A stretch of DNA of 64,000 nt from Selaginella moellendorffii (GCF_000143415.4 NW_003314271.1:1471566-1535565); one strand, 5' to 3'; positions 11,608-23,149 are shown, counted from the stretch's first letter. Notes: generated by a model not told the origin, from the sequence alone. Translations and numbers: made by a program.

Positions 11608-11994
11608 TGTCAGGAATCCCCCAATTCTTGCCACATTCCTAACTCTCGCCGGATTCCTGACCTGCAGACCACATTCCTGACTCTCAAGACACTTCCCTAT
11701 TCCTGACTCTCGAGACACCTTCCTATTCCTGACTCTCGAGACACTTCCCGATTCTTGAGTCTCGAGCCACATTCCTGATGATGATGTGGCGCCTCCTCGA
11801 CCTCAGCTATATTTAGGCCGTCCTCGATCCAAGAGTGGTGGAGCTTCATCAGCCTATAGTATATATAGGTTAGCCTTGTTCTATATCTCCACAATCTGAA
11901 TCAACGCCAGTCTAAGGCTTCTTCTTTGTTTCCACTAGCTTTTCTCTTTGTCTTTTTGCATTTTCCAATCTTGATCTTGTCAGGGGTCTTGACA
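11608..11994 (+). repeat. 5' LTR of the chromovirus
   Basis: 387 bp, TGTCAGGAAT...TCTTGACA. The first 170 bp (U3) contain four or five imperfect repeats of a ~25 bp motif (ttcctgactctcgagacact). About 11 differences from the 3' LTR were counted by hand, mostly transitions. Confidence 0.92.
11860..11904 (+). promoter_or_regulatory. LTR TATA box and predicted transcript start / self-primer
   Basis: TATATATA at 11860-11867 lies exactly 30 bp before cacaatctgaatcaa (11890-11904), the usual TATA-to-start spacing in plants. That 15-mer is the reverse complement of 11997-12011. If transcription starts at about 11890, the 5' end of the RNA can pair with the primer-binding region, as in Tf1. Both the TATA box and the 15-mer are unchanged in the 3' LTR. 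Confidence 0.7.
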
Positions 11995-11996
11995 GT

Positions 11997-12011
11997 TTGA
12001 TTCAGATTGTG
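11997..12011 (+). other. Primer-binding site for self-priming
   Basis: ttgattcagattgtg starts two bases after the LTR ends. It pairs perfectly over 15 nt with 11890-11904. I could not match it to the 3' end of a known plant tRNA such as initiator Met. Confidence 0.7.
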
Positions 12012-12093
12012 TTTTTTCGTTTTTTGATTTAGCTCGTTTTGATTGTTTGATTACCTTTGCCTTTTTTTCCCCCTTTTTCCTTTCTTCTTGCCA

Positions 12094-13065
12094 ATGGAGT
12101 CTCCAAGCCATCCTGATTTCTTTGCTGAAGTCCTTGCAAAAATCCAGTCTGAGAATACCGAGCTGAAGGCGACCCTTCTTTGCATGCAGCAGGAGCTTGC
12201 TTCACTTTCGGCTCAAGGATCTAGCAAAGTTCCTGAACCGAAGGTGAGCTTCCCGGCGAAATTTTCAGGCAAGCGTTCGGAGCTTCGCGGATTCCTGAAC
12301 CAGATGGAGTTGATCTTCGCACTTCAACATCGGCGGTACCCTACTCCCGAGTCTCAAATCGGCGCAATTGGGACGTTGCTCGAGGGTGCAGCTTTGTCAT
12401 GGTTTTCTCCTCTTCTGGAGAAGAGCATGAAAGGGGTCGTGGTTCCAGAGCTGATGGATCTTCAATTGTTTAAAGAGAAGCTCGAAGCATGTTTTGGCGA
12501 GACGGATCGGGTTCGGGCTGCTACCACAAAGATGAGACGTCTCTCTCAGGGGTCTCATCCTGCCTTGATCTATGCTGCAGAGTTCCAACTCCTTGCTTTA
12601 GACACTCAGTGGGATGAGCGGGCCCTGATTGACCAATTTCGTTTCGGCCTCAACAACGGTGTCAAGGATTTGTTGCTCACCATGGAGGATCCCAAGGACC
12701 TGTCGGATGCCATCAACAAAGCTGTTCGATGTGACAATCGTCTCTTTGAACGTCGTCAGGAAAGTCGCCGCGCCGCTATTTTTCTGTCCCAAACTCAGGA
12801 ATCCCAGCTTGAGTCTTCGGGGCATACTCCTGAACCTACTGCTCCGGTTCCAATGGATATTTCTGGTACTCCCCGACTCATTAGAGGGAAGTTGAGTCCT
12901 ACTGAGAAGCAACGTCGAATATCTCATAATCTTTGCCTCTATTGTGCTGATCCTAATCACAAAGCAGCTGTATGTCCCAAGAAGCCTCCTCGACTGCTCG
13001 AGTTCACTCTGCCTCAAAGTCCACCTCTATTGCAGTCGGGAAACGACCCTGTCCAAACAGAGTAG
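12094..13065 (+). CDS. Gag protein of the chromovirus (323 aa)
   Basis: Open from ATG at 12094 to TAG at 13063-13065. A leucine-rich coiled segment at about residues 12-38 is followed by the gag core with FSGKRSELRGFLNQME and WFSPLLE. It ends with one zinc knuckle CLYCADPNHKAAVC (CX2CX4HX4C) at about residue 288. The ORF is intact in this copy. Protease lies in another frame (-1 relative to gag), with the two open frames overlapping from 12972 to 13065, so frameshifting or an indel is needed for a fused product. Confidence 0.88.
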   Translation: MESPSHPDFFAEVLAKIQSENTELKATLLCMQQELASLSAQGSSKVPEPKVSFPAKFSGKRSELRGFLNQMELIFALQHRRYPTPESQIGAIGTLLEGAALSWFSPLLEKSMKGVVVPELMDLQLFKEKLEACFGETDRVRAATTKMRRLSQGSHPALIYAAEFQLLALDTQWDERALIDQFRFGLNNGVKDLLLTMEDPKDLSDAINKAVRCDNRLFERRQESRRAAIFLSQTQESQLESSGHTPEPTAPVPMDISGTPRLIRGKLSPTEKQRRISHNLCLYCADPNHKAAVCPKKPPRLLEFTLPQSPPLLQSGNDPVQTE

Positions 13066-16000
13066 GAGCTGTCTGTTTGGACTCCCCGAATAAAAATCAC
13101 TTTTCTTCTTTATCAAGCTCCTCACCACCTTTCATCAAAGCCACCACCAATTCCCGCAACTTCCGCATCCCATGTCTCCTTTCTTTCACCGGACAATCAG
13201 GACTCAAGGCTCTGGCATTACTGGACTTGGGTGCAACTTCCTGCTTCATGGACATGGACTTTGCTGCCCGACATCACGTTCCTCTTTCTCCTACCATACG
13301 GGATTTGAGGGTTGAAGGCATCGGCAGGCATTTTGTGTCTCCATTTTCTGGACTTAAGGAAACGTTGCCCGTTCGAGTACACATCGGGTCCACCGTCACC
13401 GATATCGCCTTCAACATCATCAACAGCAAGTCCTCGTCTGTGGTGCTTGGTCTTCCTTGGTTCCAACTACATCAGCCTCAGATCTGTTGGAAGGAATTAC
13501 AGCTCATCTCTCCCACGGCTTCCCCTGCTGTTCATCGAGTCCGAATCAGGAAAAGTTCCCTAAACTCAAATTGGGGTTCTATTCCTGACTCTATAAAGTT
13601 TTCACCCTCTTCTTTTTCCTCTCTTCCATCTTACACTGGACCGTATTCTCATCTCATCATTCCATTTAGTCGTACGCCTCCTCCTATCTCCACAATCACT
13701 ATGAAAGAACTCCTTCATGAAGAACCTCTTTTTCTTTTTGCTTTGCATGTTTCTCTTGTCAGTCTTTCTGAGAAGTATCATGATTTTGGGGATGTGTTTG
13801 ACAAGAAAAAAGCTAGTGTACTGCCTGTTCATCGGCCTTATGATTGTCCCATTGATTTACAGGAAGCCTATCTATGGGTTATCCCCGTCCGAGCTTAAGG
13901 CCCTCAAAGAGTACGTGGATGAGAACCTTGCCTCGGGCTACATTCAGCATTCGCAGTCCCCGGCTGGAGCACCTGTCTTCTTTGTCAAGAAGAAGGATGG
14001 GAGCTTGCGGCTAGTCATCGACTACTGAGGTTTGAACAAGGTGATTGTTTGGAACCGTTATCCGCTGCCCCTGATCTCGAACCTGTTGGAATGCCTCGGC
14101 GGTGCCCGCTTCTTCACCAAGATCGACCTTCGTGGAGCATACAACTTGATCCGGATCCGGCCTGGTGATGAATGGAAGACTGCGTTCCGAACCCGCTATG
14201 GCCACTTCGAGTACAGTGTCATGCCATTTGGCTTGACAAATGCTCCAGCAGTTTTCCAACACATGGCGAACGACGTCTTTTGGGAGTTTCTTGATCAGAT
14301 GGTGATCGTCTATCTCGATGACATCCTCATCTACTCAAAAACTCAGGAGGAGCATGACAAACATGTTCGCAAGGTGCTAGCGAAGCTGCGAGAACACGGC
14401 CTATACGCGAAGCTTGAGAAATGTTCCTTTGATCAGCAGTCTATGGAGTTCCTTGGGTACATTGTCACTCCTGAGGGTATCACGATGGATCCTGCCAAAG
14501 TCAAGACTATTCTCGAATGGGAGCCTCCACAATCAATGTCGGACGTTCAGGTTTTCCTTGGTTTCGCCAACTTCTACCGCAAATTCATTGATCACTACTC
14601 TGACATTGTCCTTCCTCTCACACATCTCACTCGCAAGGATGTTCCCTTCTCTTGGTCTGCTGCTGCCCAGCAGGCCTTCGACACACTCAAGGCGGCCTTC
14701 AGTTCTGCTCCTGTCTTGATCCATGCTGATTCCTCACAACCTTTCTTCATCGAGGCTGACGCCTCTGACTTTGCCATTGGTGCTGTGCTGTCTCAACTTG
14801 GAGCGGATCACGAACTTCATCCGGTCGCTTTCCATTCTCGGAAATTCCAGCCTGCGGAGATCAATTACGAAATCCACGACAACGAGCTCCTTGCCATCGT
14901 GGATTCCTTTGGAGAGTGGTGCCGTTTCTTGGAGGGGGCGAGCCATCAAACAACAGTCTGGATGGATCACAAAAATCTCGAGTACTTTGCCACTTCCCGA
15001 GTTTTAAGCCGTCGTCAAGCAAGGTGGGCACAATTCCTGAGTCGGTTTGACTTTGTTATCAAGTACAGACCTGGAAAGTTTCAAGGCCTTCCTGATGCTC
15101 TTTCAAGGCGCTCCTATCTTAGTCTCAGGCCTGGTAATCCTGCCTTCGATCAACAGGATCAAGTTATCCTCGGTCCTGATCGGCTTCAAGTTATGGCAAT
15201 TTCCCTGGCCCCTCAAAACTCCTTCTTGATGGATGCAATCAGAAACGATCTTCAATCCGATGATCTGCCTAGCGACATTTTCCCCCATCTTCAGGCTGGA
15301 CACCCAGTGACTCCCGACTGCCGGCGATTTGACGAGTTCGAGTTCTTAGATGGCTTATTGTACCGTGGGGAGCAGCTTTACGTTCCTGAAGGTGATGCTC
15401 GAAGGTTGGTCCTGATGGCGTGCCACGATAGCCCGATTGCTGGTCACTTCGGCATTGCGAAAACCTATGAGCTAGTTGCACGAGACTTTTGGTGGCCTCA
15501 CATGGACGACTACATCAAAGCTTTTGTTACCTCCTGTGACACTTGTGCCCGAAATAAGGTACCTCGCCACCTTCCTTCAGGTTTGCTTCGTTCCCTTCCG
15601 GTCCCTTCAGGTCCTTGGGAATCCATCTCCATGGATTTCTTGAGCGATCTTCCGAGTTCTGGAGGCTTCAACAGCATTTTAGTCGTGGTGGATCGCTTCA
15701 CAAAGATGGCGCACTTCTTGCCATGTACCAAGGAGTTTTCGGGCGAGGACATGGCAAAACTGGTATTCAGGGAAATTTTCCAACTTCATGGGATTCCTAC
15801 AGATGTGGTTTCGGATCGGGGGCCTCAGTTCATCTCTCATTTCTGGCAACAATTTTTGCAGCTGCTTGGAGTGAAGGCCAACCTCTCTTCGGCATATCAT
15901 CCTCAAATTGATGGGCAGTCCGAGCGAACGATTCAGACGTTGGAACAATTCTTGAGGTGCTTCATCAACTATCATCGGGATAACTGGTTCGATATCCTTC

Positions 16001-16776
16001 CCCTTGCTGAGTTCTCCTATAACAACTCTGTTCACTCCTCTCTTCGAGTTTCCCCCTTCTTTGCGAACTTTGGCCGAAATCCCCGATTCAATCTCTCACT
16101 TCCTTCTCCATCTGAATCCTCTCGTTCAAATCCCCACTCTGAGGCATTTATCTCCAACCTCCAGGAAATCCACAACTCCATCTCCTTCCACCTCCATCGT
16201 GCTCAGAAATTTCATAAAACATTTGCCAATGTCCATCGTCAGGATTGTCCCCCTTACAATATCGGGGATAAAGTCTGGCTCCTCAGGCGAAATATCTCCA
16301 CTACCAAGCCCTGTCCAAAACTCGATTTCAAATGCCTTGGTCCTTTCCCTATCACTGCCATCATTAATCCTGTCAATTATCGCCTTGCACTTCCCTCCTC
16401 ATATCAAATTCACCCCGTTTTTCACTCCTCTCTCCTTGAGCCTTATATTCCCAATCCTATTCCAAATCGGGTCATTCCTCCGCCTCCACCAGTGCAGCTC
16501 GAGGATGGGTCTGAGTATGAGGTTCAGGACATCCTTGATTCCAAGATTTCACGGTCTAAACTCTACTATCTGGTGGACTGGAAGGGTTACGGACCTGAGG
16601 AACGCACTTGGGAACCTGCAGACAACCTGCTTCATTCTCCTGACCTTGTTCAGGACTTCCACCGCCGCTATCCTTCTCGTCCCAGTCCTCATTCTTTTTC
16701 TCCATCTCCCATCCCTCGCCGCTCATCTCATCCTCCTCTTCGTTCTCGTTCACATCCTCGTTCCACTCGTTCTTGA
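13066..16776 (+). pseudogene. Pol polyprotein of the chromovirus (PR-RT-RH-IN-chromodomain), disabled
   Basis: Protease (about 13160-13530) has LLDLGAT where LLDSGAT is expected. A frameshift near 13860 separates protease from RT. The RT frame holds [15 protein letters not shown], then TGA at 14026-14028 inside the D-Y-R-G-L-N-K motif. From 14032 it stays open for 914 codons: YLDD catalytic motif at about 14312, RNase H (DASDFAIGAVLSQ) near 14760, integrase zinc finger H-H-C-C near 15420-15550, the integrase DDE core (SMDFLSDLP, DRGPQF, GQSERTIQ), and a chromodomain (YLVDWKGYGPEERTWEP) near 16560-16640. Both the TGA and the protease change are C-to-T at a CpG. Confidence 0.9.
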
Positions 16777-16787
16777 GGAGGGGGTGC

Positions 16788-17174
16788 TGTCAGGAATCCC
16801 CCAATTCTTGCCACATTTCTGACTCTCGCCGGATTCCTGACCTGCAGACCACATTCCTGACTCTTGAGACACTTCCCTATTCCTGACTCTTGAGACACCT
16901 TCCTATTCCTGACTCTCGAGACACTTCCCGATTCCTGAGTCTCGAGCCACATTCCTGATGATGATGTGGCGCCTCCTCGACCTCAGCTATATTTAGGCCG
17001 TCCTCGATCCAAGAGTGGTGGAGCTTCATCAACCTATAGTATATATAGGTTAGCCTTGTTCCATTTCTCCACAATCTGAATCAACGCCAATCTAAGGCCT
17101 CTTCTTTGTTTCCACTAGCTTTTCTCTTTGTCTTTTTGCATTTTCCAATCTTGATCTTGTCAGGGGTCTTGACA
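16788..17174 (+). repeat. 3' LTR of the chromovirus
   Basis: 387 bp copy of the 5' LTR, followed by CTCAC at 17175-17179. The TATA box and the 15-mer self-primer are conserved. Confidence 0.92.
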
Positions 17175-17179
17175 CTCAC

Positions 17180-19100
17180 ATTGCCAAACCACTCACCGAT
17201 GGACTGAAACAAGATGCCCAAGGGACATGGACATCCGAACAACAACAAGCATTTGACAATCTCCGACTCAAACTAACAATAGCACCGATCCTTGCCAAAC
17301 CCGACTAGACACAAGAGTTCCACATTCATGTTGACACTTCTGACGTTGCCACTTGTGCAATTCTTAGCCAAACTCAACACGACAACCAAGATCAACTGAT
17401 CTACTACTAGCCAAGTACTCAACCCAGCTGAATGAAATTACACCACCACCGAGAAAGAAGCTCTTGATATGATCTACTCACTTCATAAGTTCCGACACTA
17501 CATACTGTCAACCAAAGTTGTCCTTTTCGTTGGCCACAAGGCACTCCTTTACCTCATCAACAAGCCGATACTATCTGGTTGAATATCAAGATGGTTCCTT
17601 TTACTACAAGAATACAACTTCGAGATTGTCCACAAACCCGGCAAAAATCATGAGCAAGCAGACTATCTCAGCCAGATCACCACTGGCGACAAACCCGAAA
17701 GACTTACCGACAACTTACCCAACTCAAACCTATTTCGAGTTTCAATACCAGCAACCTGGCTAGATGATGTCTTCAGTAACCTGAACTCAGCAAAAGTTCC
17801 AGATCAGTACACTACATCCGACCAAAAGAAGACTTTTGTTGCTAAAACCCAACGATACTCAATCATTGGAGGCACTCTCTACAAACTCGGAATTGACAAC
17901 ATTCTTCGCCGATGCATCAAGCAGCCAAACACAACTCAAATCATCAAGGAAGCTCATGATGGACCTTCCTGCGGACACTTCGCTGCTAACACCACCACTC
18001 AAAAGATTCTTCAAGCTGGCCTCTAGTGGTCAACACTCTGGCACGACATTGAAGAATTCTGCAAATGCTGCGACACATGTCAACGACACTGATTACCACC
18101 AAAAACTCAGACTCAACAACTCAACCCAACATTCCCAATGGCACCATTTCAGAAATGGGGACTTGACTTTGTCGGACCCCAAGTCAGCACCTGTCAACAA
18201 AACCAGTATATCATCATCGCCACCGATTACACTACCAAGTGGGCTGAAGCAATACCTCTCCAACATGCCACAGTGAAAGCAATAGCAACCTTCATCTATG
18301 AAAATATCATCACTCGTTTTGGCACACCACTCAAACTCGTCACTAACAGAGGCACCCACTTCATCAACGAAACAATCGAACATCTTGCCACCAAGTTCAA
18401 AATCTGACACAAAATGTCGACACCATACTATCCTCAAGGCAACGGTCAAGCAGAAGCAACGAACAAAACACTGAAGACCATCCTCAAAAAAGTTATCAAC
18501 AATTCCGGCAAAGACTGGGATGACAAACTTCTCAACATACTTTGGGCCTATCGAACTGCGTATAAAGTCACCACCGACATGACGCCATTGAAACTTGCCT
18601 TTGGAACAAAAGCCATCACGCCAATCGAATTCATCGTCCCAAGCATGCGAGTCACCATCAAGTATAATCTCGACACCCGACATGCAGTTTGAGAAAGGAT
18701 TCAGCAACTCAAACATCTCGATGAACTCTGACTCAATGCCCTCTGGACACTTCACGCCATCCAAAAACAGAGAAAATCTCGGCACGACTGACAAGCATCC
18801 CGGCATAACATTCCCAAATACAGTGTCGACGATCATGTTCTTTGGTACCGTATCGGCAAACTTGGCCAAAAACTCCACACCAATTGGGAAGGACCTTTCA
18901 AAATCATTGAACTATACCCCAACGGCACTGCCAAAGTCAGCACAGTCGCTGAAGACTTCACTGAGATCGTCAACCTCAACAAGCTTCGACTATATCACGT
19001 CGACATGTTCAGCATCAGCACCTCAGCAAATTTCCGACCCAAACCGACAAACACCCCAAAACCAACAATCGACAATCACCCTGGCAGACAAACTTTAACT
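17180..19100 (+). pseudogene. RNase H and integrase of the Tat-like element, right half of split pol
   Basis: Continues the RT frame with IAKPLTDGLKQDAQG, then RNase H (FHIHVDTSD near 17320). The integrase H-H-C-C finger lies at about 17940-18090 (CGHFAANTTTQ, CKCCDTCQRH). The catalytic core follows (GLDFVGP near 18160, TPYYPQGNGQAEATNK near 18420). A C-terminal segment LYHVDMF lies near 18990. At least eight stops interrupt the frame, several as TGA or TAG at expected Trp, Gln or Arg positions. Confidence 0.8.
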
Positions 19101-21138
19101 CAAATCAGTTCAACACAACTCAACTCGACGCAACATGAACTCATCCACCAACTTCAGCAACAAACAGCAGCAAAATCTCTAAGTCCCAAGCTACTATTGG
19201 ATCAATCCCACATGAGCAAATATCAACAGTTGAACTTGAGTTAACTTCATCACCAATATCCACCATTGATTTGCAATCAAGCCAAATCAAACCACATCAA
19301 TTTCGTCAACAAATCTCTACCATTCATCACCAGCAATCGAGCGCCACACGATCAGCCAACCAACAGTTACAGTCTCAAGAACCCTAACGAGGCGAGCACT
19401 TCAATCACAGAAAATGAAGAGGAAGATGCCAACTCATCCACCCCGGTGCCTCAGATACATCATACACCATATTCCTAGGCTTCCTAGCAATGACACAACC
19501 ACCTGGGTCAAGAACCATGGATTCGAGCTCCTCCACAAGGCCTTTTCAACACACCCAGACCAAAAACTGGCGAGGAAGCTAGCCACCTCCTTCAACCCCA
19601 AGAACAGCACCATAACCGACAGCACCAACGAGATCACCCTCAGCCCAGCAAGAATCACCTCCGTTTTCAAAATCTCCAACATGGGACTGCTCAAATTTTC
19701 AAGAGAAGTTCCACAGCAAATCATCAAGGCCAATCGAGAAATTACCGGTGAGCTCACATGGGAGGATATCAGGGAGCAGCATATGGATCACCTCAAAGCC
19801 CTCCTCCTCTACTACGAACTTTGCCCAACAGATCGCACCATCGGCAAGTGAACAGCAGAAGTCTACGGAGCTCTACTCGGCTCATCATCTCCACGAGCTC
19901 CTTATCAAGCTTCTCAACCGCGCCATCCTTGCCACACTCAACCAGAAGACCATGGGGACAGTAATCTTCCCACTGCTGATCACTACACCAAGCTCTTCCC
20001 AACAAGCAACTGTGGACAACCCAAATGAACTCCACAGAACAAAGCAACAGCTCCGAAGAACACTCAGAATCAAAAGGAGCAACTCCCAGCAAGAAACCAA
20101 AGCTAGCATCTCAACAATCAGGCTCAACTCACTCCAACAACACCAGCTCTAGCAACAAACACTCCAATGATTCAACTCCACTTTGCCGCCGCCTCACACA
20201 CAAAACACCAACGAATCCAGCTCCAAAACTGCTGATCCGAGAGCACCTCATCATCAGCAACAATGAAGACAACTCACACCAGTTTCCACACTCACCCCAG
20301 AGCCCAAATCCACTCGAATCAGCCCCAAAACCGACAACTTCTCACAAACACATCAACATCACCAAAGAAAAACATCAGCTGCTCACCCAGAACTTAGTTT
20401 CTCCACCAGCTGAGAACAACATTCTCACCACCCCGACCTCCTCAACACGTTCCACAAAAGAAAACATCGACTACCTTCACCAATCACTTGCAGAACACGG
20501 AACCATGCCTGCTCCAGCAAATGCCACGACCAGGATTAACAAAACTTCTGCCCCTTCAACAAAATTCCAAGAGAAAAATTTGCCAACGGATACATTAATT
20601 TCAGCGCCACATCTGGGCCGTTCATCCAGCATCAAACTGAAAAGCTCCTCTCCACCCACCTCAAAGAATCCGGCCCGACCACATCACCCACATCCAACAA
20701 AGCAGATTAAGCCTCCAGCAACTTCAACTCCCGGCAAGAACACAGCAAACCCTAGTGAGATACACCAGGATCACAAAGTAGGAGCAGGAGCAGCAGCCAT
20801 GCCTCTGCCACAGAGTCAGGGATGCCGTGATTATGATGAGATCAAGAAGGAATACGAGGATAAACTCCGTGACCCAAGCTACTGCACCCGCAAGTTGTTC
20901 GAAGCCCTCGATCAACACATGTACCACGAGCAAGCGAACCACTTCCCAACACCAGCTGACATCGCACAGCATCTTCTCAAGCAAGATTCCTCCATATACA
21001 CCCGGGGAGCAGTCAAGAAGGAGTTTTACGAGCCTTTAAACCACCGACTAGACACTCAGCTCGAGGAGATGAAGCAAATCCGCACTGACCTCTGGGACAT
21101 CAGGAAGATTGTCTCCAAGCAGCCATCAACCCCATCAG

Positions 21139-22877
21139 TGTGAGACACAAAATCCCTAGGCCCCAAAGTGGAGCCAGAAAGGGTGCCACGTGGCAGTGGC
21201 TGAAGCGAGAGCCAAACAAGCGTAACACGTTTGGACCAAAAGCTCCGACTTGAAAAGTCAAGAGCGGGAGTGGAACTCCCAAAGAAGGGCTCGAGGAACG
21301 AGCACGAAGCGAGCAAAAAGCGAGGCTCCAAAAAGGGACCTAAAAGGACTAACACATGACACGTGGGAGTGTCCGAGATGGACTCGAGTTGGAGTCCGAA
21401 GTGGAGTCCGAGATGGACCCGAGTTGGAGTCCGAAGTGGAGTCCGAGATGGACCCGAGTTGGAGTCCGAAGTGGAGTCCGAGATGGACTCGAGTTGGAGT
21501 CCGAAGTGGAGTCCGAGATGGACCCGAGTTGGAGTCCGAAGTGGAGTCCGAGATGGACCCGAGTTGAAGTCCGAAGTGGAGTCCGAGATGGACCCGAGAT
21601 GGAGTCCGAGATGGAATCCGAAGTGGAGTCCGAGGTGGACCCGAGATGGACCCGAGATGGAGTCCGAAGTGGAGTCCGAGGTGGACCCGAGATGGACCTG
21701 AGTTGGAGTCCGAGGTGGAGTCCGAGATGGACCCGAGATGGAGTCCGAGATGGAGTCCGAGGTGGACCCGAGATGGACCCGAAATGGAGTCCGAGATGGA
21801 GTCCGAGATGGAGTCCGAGATGGACCAGAGATGGAGTCCGAGATGGAGTCCGAGATGGAGTCCGAGATGGACCAGAGATGGAGTCCGAGATGGAGTCCGA
21901 GATGGACCCGAGATGGACCCGAGATGGAGTCTGAGATGGAGTCCGAGATGGAGTCCGAAGTCGAGACCGAGACCGGGACTGAGACCGAGACCGAGACCGA
22001 GACCGAGATCGGGACCGAGACCGAGACCGAGGCCGAGGCCGAGACCGAGCCCGAGCCCGAGTCCGAATCCGAGTCCGAGTCCGAGTCCGAGTCCGAGTCT
22101 GAGTCCGAGTCCGAGTCCGAGTCCGGAGCCTGAGAGGGTGAAAGCCCAAAGCGTTCGTCTCCCAGACCTTGGGGGGTTTGGTGAGCCCCAAAAGTATAGT
22201 AAGGGGGAGGACTGCAGTGGAGCCAGTTTGGCCAGGAAAGGCCAATTTGGCCCAAGAAGGCCGGACCCAGTGTTGGGTGATAAGCTGCCCACTGGGAAGT
22301 CCAAGACTAGAGTGAACACGGACCGACAAGTGGGGTTGCTTGGTGAAGTGTTCAAGAGCCGGCTCTTGTTCCCCCGGGAGATCGATTGGCCGATGCTCCC
22401 AGTCCAAGTGTGGGTGGCACTACCTACTTGGATACCAGGTGTGGCTCAACAGAACCTCGCTCTAAGCCCATGGCTAGAGCACCTAAGGGCAGAAGGCGAG
22501 GAGAGTACCCAGGTGGCTCGCGTAAGGCCACGGTGTTCCGAAATGTTGCCCCAAAGGCCCAGACTATGGAAAGGAAGAGGAGCAGTCCTTTGGGGTAGTG
22601 ACCAAGGACACAGTCGTGTGGTGAGGAAGTCCTTGAGGACTGTGGGACTTGGTGGTCGGGCCAGTGGGTCTCGATCCAGTGGTAGTGTTGGCAAACACGG
22701 CCAGGGGCAGAAAGGGACTTAGTGGGGATGACAGAGGGATATTGGGGAAGGCTATTCTCGGGGCTAGCAAGTCCCAAGTCCTGGATTGGACTTATGGAGG
22801 TTGTGAATGAGACTCCTCCAAGTGGTCGGAGGTGTGGTTAAGTGACTAAAGTAGAATGGAAAATTTAGTCGCTTACA
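21139..22877. mobile_element. 1.74 kb TG...CA element, possible solo LTR
   Basis: Begins TGTGAGACAC, ends TCGCTTACA, and is flanked by ATCAG at 21134-21138 and 22878-22882. TG/CA ends with a 5-bp target duplication fit a solo LTR. The last 50 bases also form a hairpin (aagtgactaaa / tttagtcgctta), and the termini are weakly inverted. It contains a 35-bp minisatellite and a hexanucleotide tract. No protein domain is seen. Its composition is much richer in G than the surrounding element. Confidence 0.7.
21365..22133. repeat. 35-bp minisatellite grading into a hexanucleotide repeat
   Basis: Copies of a 35-bp motif built from ~12-bp subunits (gagttggagtccgaagtg... / gagatggaccc) run from 21365 to about 21955. 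A (gaccga/gtccga)n tract follows to about 22130. Long ORFs of 190-400 codons on both strands arise because the repeat contains no stop in any frame; they are not genes. Confidence 0.9.
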
Positions 22878-23137
22878 ATCAGTAGCTCACGAATTCACCT
22901 ACAAACTCAAATACGAAGAGCTCAACACCCGCTACCGGAAGCTCGAGGATGATCATACCGCCCTCCTAGCTGAGGTAGCCAACCTCCAAGAAGATGGGAC
23001 AGATCCACCAGACAGTGTCCCCAACCACGAGCTTACACTCCCACAGCAAAAATGTCGCCTCTATCGACTGGAGCAGCAGTAGCAACAAGCGATGGAGACT
23101 GACTATGTTTGCACCGAGGACGGTGGCTAGTTCTGTC

Positions 23138-23149
23138 AGGGGAGCAAAG
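23138..23149 (+). other. Polypurine tract of the Tat-like element
   Basis: aggggagcaaag immediately precedes the 3' LTR, the position of the plus-strand primer. Confidence 0.6.

Larger units (their letters stand above)
11608..17174 (+). mobile_element. Chromodomain Ty3/gypsy retrotransposon (chromovirus) with apparent self-priming
   Basis: 5567 bp element with two 387 bp LTRs (about 97% identical by hand count) and a CTCAC target duplication. Gag, protease, RT, RNase H, integrase and a C-terminal chromodomain follow in order. The polypurine tract (gaggaggggg, about 16775-16784) precedes the 3' LTR. Instead of a recognisable tRNA primer site, the sequence after the 5' LTR is an exact 15-nt reverse complement of an LTR-internal segment at the predicted transcript start. 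The copy is defective: TGA in RT, a frameshift near 13860 and a protease active-site change. It is inserted in the RT of the Tat-like element and so is younger than it. Confidence 0.93.
19414..23082 (+). pseudogene. Additional ORF region downstream of pol in the Tat-like element, split by a later insertion
   Basis: A conserved-looking segment at 19414-19851 (NTTTWVKNHGFELLHKAF-like, then ITGELTWEDIREQHMDHLKA) ends at TGA. A long ORF from 20025 (372 codons) follows, Ser/Thr/Pro/Asn-rich with a charged C-terminal part (DYDEIKKEYEDKLRD). It is cut at 21138 by the 1.74 kb element. Removing that element and one ATCAG copy keeps the frame open for about 66 more codons, ending in a coiled-coil-like segment (KLKYEELNTRYRKLEDD) and TAG at 23080-23082. 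Some Tat-lineage elements carry such an extra ORF of unsettled role. Confidence 0.65.

Noticed and set aside
21056-22722. ORFs of 190-400 codons on both strands
   Set aside because: Created by a 35-bp and a 6-bp tandem repeat with no stop codon in any frame.
21139-22877. Helitron or CACTA interpretation of the 1.74 kb insertion
   Set aside because: No TC/CTRR ends, no CACTA termini, and a 5-bp rather than 0- or 3-bp duplication.
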